From Prostheceraeus crozeri (taxonomy: Eukaryota > Platyhelminthes > Polycladida > Euryleptidae): a stretch of DNA of 64,000 nt. This document shows positions 55,457 to 64,000 of the stretch, one piece after another. A program made the position numbers and the translations under genes. The number at the start of each line of letters is the position of its first letter. Positions within the stretch are counted from its first letter, which is position 1. The notes under the pieces are model-generated. The model made no database searches. It was not told the origin of the DNA and was given only the letters and a program-made list of their open reading frames with translations. Where the stretch lies: the NCBI GenBank assembly GCA_907163375.1, contig CAJQUW010001731.1:131501-195500 (forward strand). Direction: 5' to 3'.

Positions 55457-57589
55457 CTATTCATTTGCAAGTTGTTATTCTAGTCACATTTTTTTAACAT
55501 GTTTGGTATATCTGAGTGAAACACGATATCAAAACTTTTTACATACGCAGCGCACGATCACAATATAATTAAGCATATCAATCCCATGGCGGTAAACACC
55601 GTATTTAATCCGTATCAGCAGAACGGTCATAGGATTATGATGCTGAAAAGGACGTGAATACATAAGTGCGTGGTATAGTGCGACTATTTACAAAATCAAA
55701 TTGAATCGATATGATTAAGGAAATATGACATCCATGCCTGAATTTGAGCACATTTTCGAAGTCCACACTTAACACACCATAAAAATGGTCACACAAATTC
55801 CGATATCAAATCATACTGAAAAAGCCAAAGCAAAGCAAGACAGCAACCCTTCACCAATTTGATTATATAGAAATGTAATACTTACTGCTAATGCGGATTT
55901 GTAAAGGACCTATGCTGAATGTTTTCTCTGAAGACTCCTGAATGAGAAAAAGTGGTTCAAAATATAAACATTGTCAATCACTTCATTGAAATCGTCAATT
56001 TTTAAGAGAAATAAGGCTATAATACAGATTGTTTTAGCATTGCCTGAAAATCAAAGATGTCATTATCACATTCCGAGAATCTCACGGAAGACCTTAACCC
56101 TCACGGAAAGTCGCACTGAAGATATAATTCAAAAGAAATTAAAAACAATTGTGATAGAGCAGTTTCTTCTGACGATGCTAATAAAAGCATAATATCTACT
56201 GATATTCACTGTCATTGTAAGTGAAAAATGTCAATGTTTGGAAATTGCTTTAAATGTTAATAGATAAGGATAGTCTCATAGTGTATCAGACTCAAATTTT
56301 CCGAAATGCATGAGTCCTGACCTACAATCGTTCGATATGAGAAATAATGCTTTAAAACATGAATACATTTCAGTGATATCGCTAATTAGAGCGGTTCACC
56401 GAGAAGATCGCAAGGTATTCTAATACTATTTCATTTTATTAGTTGTAAAGAATAAGTGCAGATCAGAAGCAGCCGGATCAGAAAGCACGCGCATCATTTA
56501 TTTAACAAGCAAATCAAATATAAGGTGAAACACGGTGTGACCTTTATCCATTTCGCGATGAAGTGAATGAACTGAATCGTCATACAGGTAAATATATTTG
56601 TATTTCCTGCGGCCTTTCGCCCGACTCTTTTTCATGCATAGAAAGGCATCGTGAAATACATGTCTAAACTGATACATGAATTCCATTTCACCTGAATGTC
56701 TGTCTTAATATGATTGACTAAAGAGAAGTTGATAGGCAGCTCTTTCTGACCGTCAAGAGACTGACTTATTCGTAGAAGCAGAACAATTCACAGCACAGGT
56801 GACCGATACACAAAATGTTAAAAGCATGTCAGAAAGTAAGACATTGTTGGAACTGCGAAACTTCCATAGATCAGTACGTCAAGGCAGATGCAATACAAGT
56901 AAAATGGAATTTCTCTCAATTCTCTGTAGAGCTTTCAAATGATGTTATAAACTAAAAAATAAGCTAATTCGAGACCGCAAGGTCGATTTGATGTATAGAA
57001 AATTCCAACTTGATGAAAACAATTTCATAATACAGTAATCTATGATGCGATCTTCATAAACATCAGTCTTAAATATATCAATCATCTGATCTCTGGTTGC
57101 CATGGGCGATAATGTGTCCAAATTCACTCGCACACACTTCTGTCAACGTCATCGCTCTCAAGAATTATCAAGTGAAGTCGTTCTTGAAACGGAGGAAGCG
57201 ATCTCGTAAGCGAGATTGGAAACAGCCAGACATGAATGAATTAATGATTACTTCAATGAGCTGACAACAATTGTCAGAGATTGAAATATGATTTGAAAAT
57301 ACTTCAATATCAATTTCAAATAATACTCTCACATAGATTCGTAAAATGTACACTGAGGTATATTGACAATAATTTCTGACAATTTTCAAAAAGTAAGCGA
57401 AATAACAGCAATAATAAAACCGCGAAATAATAAGATGATTAGGCAACGAAAAATTTTGAATTCCGTTTATCATTCTACCAAAATATGAGCGAAAAAGTAA
57501 ATTTCATATAGATAGGAGTAAGAAGTAAAACAAAAGAAGTGGCAATAGCTATGCAAGCAAACATTAATTAAAAGTCAACAGATACCTAC

Positions 57590-60500
57590 TTGTGAAACAA
57601 ACCGAACGTCATGCAGCTCAACTTCACCGTCAACGAATATGTGAGATATTGTATCTTGACTGTCAGATGAAGGCATATGATGCACTTTGGAAGAATTTAC
57701 AAGGAACTGCAAAGAAAGGTGATGTACATTATCATTCAAGACATCGATTGCAAAGTTACAAACATGAAACATAATCGTTTCAACTTAGTCGGAAATTTCA
57801 GAATCTCTAACTTCATCTACTATTCAATAAGAGAATCATATTTTGTATCGATAACAATATACTTGCACACTGTCAAGGTCAATGCCACATTACAAAACAG
57901 AGTGATTATCGAAGAACTATTGAAGTATCAGTAACGCATAAATTTACAAAATTATGTTCTCATATTCTGTTCCAATTTTTCAAGTGAGGGTGCAACTCAA
58001 TGTATTGATTCTATCTACAGTGGCGGAAAAAAGTCTGAATCCAGCTAAGATTTTTTTCATTATTTCACTTTTTCGCTACGCTAAGCCGAGATACCGTACG
58101 TAATGTTACCGTTAGATGAAATGAAAACGAAGTAATGATAATTATTGATTTGTGTAATGATAATAACATCAAAATAGCTATATTAGTCTGTTAATATTTC
58201 GTGGGTCCTCCTTTTGCATCGATGATCGCTTGGCAACGGCGACCCATGGACTGGACCAAAGCCTCGCAGCGACTTCGCATAATACTGCGCCAAGCTTCAC
58301 TTACGGTCTGGTACAGTTCGTCCTTATTAGAGGGACGTGAAGCCTTCACCGAACCGTCAACCTCTTTCCAAAGGGGCTCTATTGGATTCAGATCAGGTGA
58401 CTGAGCCGGCCAACACATCGTCACGAATTCCTGGTGGTCCAACCATTGTTTTACGAATTTAGCGGTGTGCTTTGGATCGTTGTCGTGCTGAAACATCCAT
58501 CGGCGGTTGGAGAACATGGTCTCCGCCGCAGGCAGCATGGTCTCCTCCAGAATAGATCGATATTGATACTGCTCCATCACTCCGTCTACCAGCCGAATAG
58601 GACCTGGTCCGAGCGCCGACACCATGATGTTTCCTCCACCATGCTTCACCGAGGCACGACACAGGCAGGGTTCATCTCCTCGCCAGCGCGACGACGCATC
58701 ACTGCCGAAGAGATTGAACTTCGACTCGTCGGACCTGAGTACAACCTCCCACTGCTGGTCAGTCCAGTTAGGTGCTCTCTGGCCAAGGTCAGTCGAGCAA
58801 CCCTGTTTTTCTCGGAGATGAGTGGCTTCTGGCGAGCGACTCGCCCATAGAGTCCCACTTCCATGAGTCGATTTTGCACTGTTCGCGAAGTGATGTCAAC
58901 GCCACAATCCTGCGATAAGGACTTTCGAATGTCAGGAGCAGTTAACCGTCGATTGTTTGAGCTCATGCGAACCACCAGTCGATCTTCACGTTCGCTAGTT
59001 GCCCGTGGCCTACCACTGCGAGGACGAGACTTGTACTCCCCAGTCGCTTGGAAGATTGATATCGCCTTCTGGACTGCACCGCGACTGACACCAAGAGCTT
59101 CAGCCACTTGGCGCTGTGACTGTCCTGATTCAATACGATCAACTATCACAGCGCGTTGCTCCGTCGTTAATTCGGCACTCATGTTGATGAAAATGAATCT
59201 ATTACAATTGTGTCAACAAATCTACCAGTTTAAAAATTCAAATGACTAGAATGTTGTCAATCTAACTGCAGACGCATGCAATGGCAACTTTGATATCTGT
59301 GTTCATCAACAGTTGATAACATAGCATTGCAAGCTAATACCATAGAAATACCTTAAAATCAACAGGTGGATTCAGACTTAATTCCGCCACTGTACATTGC
59401 GTTTCAAAAGCAGCACTTACACTGATACACAAATTGAGAAGTAATGTCATTCTTGCATTGCGGTATTACTTAATAAATACCAGAAGAAATTCATTTAATA
59501 TGATAATTACTTATAAATCGTAAGTTACAAGTTCATGAATTTCAACAGATTTACAAAACAACGTATAAACGAATTGATCGAAGTATACAGAGATACTCTG
59601 GTCGCACTCCATCATTAATTACACAAACGTATCAACTATACCTTGTATACAAAATACTTGTGCACTCATGAGATTTTAGCTCACACTAAATATACATGTA
59701 CATGTATGATAGCAATGAACTCACTGAAAATCCACCGTCTTCTGATGCGATTCCCAATGTTAAAAGATCTTCAACATTCTCTGATAGGGAGACCTCATTA
59801 GATTCTTTCCATTCTCCTCTCTCATCCTTGGAACCAATGAGAATTGTCTGATTCGAATGAGAAAATTCGCAAGCTAGTGGCGCTCTTTCCAGTGGTCCAT
59901 CTCCACATTGCAGTTGAATTCGACACCTAGAAGGCAATCAGGAGTGACAATAAGGAAGAATAGAAAGTGCAATAACCATAATAACGACTGTCTTTCATTA
60001 TCATTTCGATTACACAAGATGACAATCAATACAATTTCAATTACGTGAAAATTTCACGATTAACGTTTTCAAAACTATTAGAAATTTCAAATTATCACCC
60101 AACTCTTCCACGTCGTAGAAGTGCTATTGAAATATACAGCCAGCATTCGATACTGCTTGCTGTAATGGATCAATGGTTCATGAGAAGAACCGTCATTAGA
60201 AGTTTTCTTACTCTATTGAAATCTAATAATAAAGTTGACATCGCAGAATTAGATTCATCTGCGCGCTTCGGTTTCCTAGAAAGGAAGGGTTATATGCAAC
60301 CTTAATATCGAAATGGCACATCACATCACACAACTTGCTCCTTCTCGAATGGATAATTCGTGTATCGCTTGCTATTGGAAATGGCAAACAATAAGCTGTC
60401 AGCAGAGGACACCAGAGCCAGTGAGAGATGCGTGCGTGCTGTGATATCACTTCGCACACACCAAAACACACATCGATGTCTTGGCTTCGAGTCACTGTAT

Positions 60501-62899
60501 GCACTATACGGTGAGCAATACCGAGGAGAGGATGTGAAATCCTCAAGTGAACTAATTTTCGTACGCCTGCTACTTTCTTTAATAATGATCGGAAGGGTCA
60601 ACATTATGGAGAAAACTTGTGCGCAATGATCTGAAGTCTTCGAATCTGAAGGAATTTTAGCAATCGAAGCACTTTGCTGGAACTCACATTAATCCGCAAG
60701 CGACGCACGACTTTTTTTCCTATCTCTGTAAGGTATTAGGAATTCCTTTTTGCCCACCTAATAGGTTCCTCAATGTGCCGTCCATTTCGTATTAATCACA
60801 CTTCTAGCAAACCGAAGCAGATAAACAAAATATTTAATTCTGTGGCTGACATAGTCTTAGGTATGCACTGCCAACTTACAATAAAAGACTCAGCCTCGCT
60901 TATCGAAAGACCTTCCTACATATAAATGGCAGCCCAAATTGAAAATTATTCACATCGCATTGACAAACGAATGCAGATGCTTGCATCATTTTTGTCTTTC
61001 TTGTTGTTTTATCTTTTTGTGTGAATGTTAAAGTAAAATATGCATGTCTACTGGGTATAAGTAGTAATTAGTTTTGAACATTTAGGCTGAAGTTTTTGCG
61101 TAACTTAAAGCTGAATTTTAGCTGAAGATAATTAATTTTCATATTGTGCAGAAAAGGTGAATATATCCGTTTTGCAGAATTATTTTGTGTCAATATTGGA
61201 AAATTCATGTAATTTTCTGCAATCCTATTCAGAACTTCTATTAACAAGTATGAAGCAAGACAGTCAGTCACAAAGTAGACCTTTGTTTGACACCGATTAT
61301 TTGCACTTCAATCAAAACACTTACCTTCCAGATTCTCTGTTTGGTACGACGAGATCCAACTCCACTGCTTTGCCTTTTATACTGTCGGGGATTCTATCGA
61401 CATAAGGAATACTCTGAAAAGGTGACAACACGGTTCACAGATTCAGTCTCACATGATGTACAATCATTTGATGGAGAATTCCGAAAGTGATTTGTAAAAG
61501 ACGAGATTTGTATAATTACGTGTACATTCACGTATGGAATTTTTGTGTTGCTTGCAACTTATGACTATTATCAGTGTCCTCTGTATCAACCATGATAAAA
61601 TTTACAAAATTACACGTCATTTTTCGCCCTAAAGCAGCATGATTCCGCATTATTTTGAGCTAGGATATCTTTATTTATTTTTTAGATCAATATAGGAAAG
61701 TCCTTAAAATGGCATTCGAAGAAATGCCACGAACTTACCAAATGAGCAGGGAAAGACAAGCCGCTGAAATCGGCATCGCCATCCATCAAAACATGCGTCA
61801 AAGTGCTCTTATCACCATCTGTTTTCAGAGATAAATCCAGCTCTTCATTAGCAACTACAGTGAAGCCTTCACTTGTCGCCCTGATAGCCAATTGAAATTC
61901 TTCTCCTTCCGCAAATGGCACCGCATTGGTATTGATCTGATTACACCACTTTCCGTCTACTTTCTCACTTAACGTAAGTTGCTTCTCCGGATGAAATGAC
62001 GCAGATATTTGCAAACCGACTTCATTTTGAGTATCTGTTCCTCGTTGAAGATTGATGCAGAAACTAAAATTAATCAAATACATTATATCAGCATCTTTAA
62101 AATGACATGGATAACACTCTTAACAACTTTGTTTTTCATGAGCTTTTTTTATTAGACCATCTGGCTTACTGTGGGTTTTTGAAAACGCAGGGTTGCATAT
62201 TGGGTTTTCAAACAGTGTTTTTAGGTTTTTAAATTTAAATTCGCTGTTCCGCCTTGAAACGTTTACGAAACGTGATCAGTGTTAACCGCGAAAGGAAAAA
62301 GTTCAGAGAAAATAAGTTTCATCGATTGAAATCTCTGAGTTTCGTCTACGAGGATAAAGAGTAAGAATGTGAAATTCACCATAACTGTCTCTGACGTAAC
62401 AGCAAATTGGTTTTCGTCGGATGAGTCAAAACTTTTGAATTCATATCAATGCTTTTTTGAAGGCATTTATGAACTTTTAGAAACCATTTAGTTCTTAAGT
62501 CGGCTCAGCTTCATGAGTCAACAATGCACTGGCAATATCTGAGCAACTCACCCATTACAAGATGAATTTACAGTGCCGCCCACATCAATCCGTCTGCCCG
62601 TCCTCATCGGTTCTGACATACGTGTAATAGAAGGGAGATCCTGAAAGTAATAAAAATGAATTGTTAAGTGAATATGTAAGGTCTGCATGTCATCTAAAAC
62701 TAAATGGACCGTTCATCAAAAAGCAGCATGGCAAATTGCATATTTCATAGAAAATTGAAAGAATTCAGTATATTAAACTTACATTGCCAGAAAATTTTAC
62801 ATCATCTAATACAGTATCTCCGTCGACAGATATGTGAGTGTAATCTCCTGGAGAATCTCGCAGAGGATACGTCAGCATTGGACGATTGTTGACAAGTAC
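57590..62899 (-). CDS. tandem-repeat galectin gene, six exons (partial at 5' and perhaps 3' end)
   Basis: Exons in transcript order, all with AG/GT borders and matching phases: 62899-62783 (117 nt), 62640-62552 (89), 62063-61739 (325), 61413-61325 (89), 59926-59725 (202) and 57706-57590 (117). The first exon is the C-terminal third of one galectin domain (THISVDGDTVLDDVKF). Exons 2-3 make a full domain (RRIDVGG; INLQRG; GKWCNQ; FQLAIRATSEGFTV; LMDGDADFSGL). Exons 4-6 make another (AVELDLVV; RIQLQCG; GEWKES; GGFS; IFVDGEVELHDVRF). Galectins bind beta-galactosides through HxNPR, VxN and WxxExR; here the Trp is kept but the H-N-R residues are replaced (FHPEKQ, FSHSNQ), so sugar binding may differ. 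Upstream exons must lie beyond the window's right edge. Confidence 0.82.
58018..59392 (-). mobile_element. Tc1/mariner transposon, 1375 bp, in a galectin intron
   Basis: Terminal inverted repeats CAGTGGCGGAA...AAGTCTGAATCCA at both ends, flanked by the TA target duplication (58016-58017 and 59393-59394). The sequence looks young. It lies between galectin exons 59725 and 57706. Confidence 0.95.
58191..59182 (-). pseudogene. Tc1-type transposase (DD34E), one frameshift
   Basis: ATG at 59182. An N-terminal paired-type HTH (RIESGQSQRQVAEALGVSRG), an AT-hook-like RSGRPR and a second HTH follow. A single-base loss near 58767-58775 shifts the frame; beyond it the other frame gives RSDESKFNLFGSD with the first catalytic Asp. 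Then come FQHDNDPKHT (second Asp) and SPDLNPIEPLW (Glu), the last two 34 residues apart as in Tc1. Otherwise complete to the TAA at 58191, so the shift is either very recent or a base-call error. Confidence 0.92.
60251..60845 (+). repeat. left arm of a 0.6-kb inverted repeat
   Basis: Matches 63131-63729 in reverse complement with moderate divergence. Landmarks are AGATTCATCTGCGCGC at one end and AATTCTGTGG at the other, with GTCAGCAGAGGACACCAGAG in the middle. The frames in it are not genes. Confidence 0.85.
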
Positions 62900-63130
62900 C
62901 TGAAACGCGAATAAGACGCCCATAATGACAGCAAAATACAACAAAATGTCGAAAATTCAAAACCCTGTTCTTAGCTTGTATAAACTGTGCATATGATGAC
63001 AGAGTTGTGATGGTTTTATTATGTCAGACGAGATGTGAAATGATGAAATTCGAACATTTGAAGATATTTCTGACAAGAATATCAATCTGGTTATCCCAGC
63101 ACCAATCTGCTTATCCGAATAACTGATTGA

Positions 63131-63729
63131 ACCACAGAATTAAATATTTTGTTTATCTGCTTCGGTTTGCTAGAAGTGTGATTAATACGAAATGGACGGC
63201 ACATCGAGGAATCTATTAAGTGGGCAAAAAGGAATTCCTAATACCTTACAGAGATAGGAAAAAAAGTCGTGCGTCGCTTGCGGATTAATGTGAGTTCCAG
63301 CAAAGTGCTTCGATTGCCAAAATTCCTTCAAGATCGAAGAATTCAGATCATTGCGCACACGTATTCTCCATAATGTTTGGCCCTATTCCGAACATTATTA
63401 AGAAAGTACAGCGACGAAAATTAGTTCACTTTGCTGATTTCACATCCTCTCCTCGCATTTCTCTCACTGTAACGTGCATACACAAATCGAAGCCAGGCAT
63501 CGATGTGTTGTTTTGGTGAGTGCGAAGTATATCACACACGCACGCATCTCTCACTGGCTCTGGTGTCCTCTGCTGACAGCTTATTGTTTGCCATTTCCAA
63601 TAGCAAGCGATACACGAATTATCCATTCGAGAAGGAGCAAGTTTTCTAATTCTGTGATGTGCCATTTCGATATTAAGGTTACATACAATTCTTCCTTTCT
63701 AGGAAACCAAAGCGCGCGCAGATGAATCT
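63131..63729 (-). repeat. right arm of the 0.6-kb inverted repeat
   Basis: Mirror of 60251-60845; 2.3 kb of intervening DNA contains four galectin exons. Shares its inner 240 bp with the dispersed repeat in the 3.0-kb tandem units. Confidence 0.85.
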
Positions 63730-64000
63730 ATTTCTGTGGATTGAACAGTTATACATGCGCATACAAATATACATTTATATACAATATTGAGAAAGACCGC
63801 TCTCAAATTCCTATTTTCCGTTTTGATTAACGGCACGAGCATATTTGCAGAAAGCTATTTTGCTGACTTTTACTTGTCATCACGCAGAGATGGGCCTCCC
63901 TTTCTCTATCAACCAGCTCCGTTGAATCTGCTTGTCTGCGTCCAACCACAACTGACTGATTTTCAGGAAGAATATCACATTGAATTCCAGAGGAACCTGA
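63730..64000. other. window edge, possible further exon on minus strand
   Basis: A minus-strand frame from the edge is open for about 50 codons (QCDILPENQSVVVGRR), but neither borders nor family could be established. Confidence 0.2.

Noticed and set aside
60045-60629. Forward frames over the 0.6-kb repeat as genes
   Set aside because: They lie in a repeat present inverted at 63 kb, in several overlapping frames on both strands.
63830-64000. 5' galectin exon at the window edge
   Set aside because: Frame open but no acceptor, no domain motif and truncated by the window.

Overview
The window looks like AT-rich nuclear DNA of an animal, most likely a marine invertebrate. The reasons are a spliced host gene coding for a multi-domain galectin, vertebrate/invertebrate-type (CCCTAA)n repeats, and a dense mixture of metazoan mobile elements (Polinton/Maverick, Crypton-like tyrosine recombinase elements, piggyBac, Tc1/mariner, Penelope-like and LINE remnants). 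No prokaryotic features are present. The species cannot be named from the sequence alone.

Layout. 1-12582: intergenic, with a decayed LINE reverse transcriptase (about 1560-2330), a 3.0-kb near-identical tandem duplication (2721-5728 and 5757-8764), and otherwise nothing recognisable. 12583-33233: a complete-looking Polinton/Maverick, 20.65 kb, with 390-bp terminal inverted repeats. Its left half is mostly on the + strand: small unknown proteins, a spliced zinc-finger/coiled-coil gene, protein-primed DNA polymerase B, then a PC4-like and a TBP-like gene. Its right half is a long minus-strand block: UBA-RING protein, unknown protein, basic core-type protein, unknown protein, packaging ATPase, conserved Polinton protein, chromodomain integrase, penton-like protein, basic virion protein, major capsid protein, adenain-type protease. 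Polymerase, capsid gene and one small gene carry single in-frame stops, and the capsid gene also has a frameshift, so this copy as assembled is not fully functional.

33234-51710: a graveyard of transposons. It holds a 5'-truncated LINE next to a 3' Crypton fragment, a broken Crypton-type recombinase, an internally deleted piggyBac transposase inside a possible 7.7-kb element with CGGAC-rich ends, then two full copies of a 2.2-kb tyrosine-recombinase element facing each other. These are followed by a perfect 126-bp-arm palindrome sitting between Penelope-like fragments. 51711-64000: host intronic/intergenic DNA with at least six phase-consistent exons of a tandem-repeat galectin gene on the minus strand (57590-62899). 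A nearly intact Tc1/mariner lies in one intron, and a 0.6-kb inverted repeat pair flanks four exons.

The most notable system is the transcription module of the Polinton. A TBP-fold protein with both lobes is encoded next to a PC4-like protein. Three hairpins with a constant TTCCGA loop and covarying stems lie just upstream. Several genes of the element share a TATATAAGG/TATATAAG promoter box. Together these suggest that the element supplies its own promoter-recognition factors. Sequence similarity was judged by eye only.
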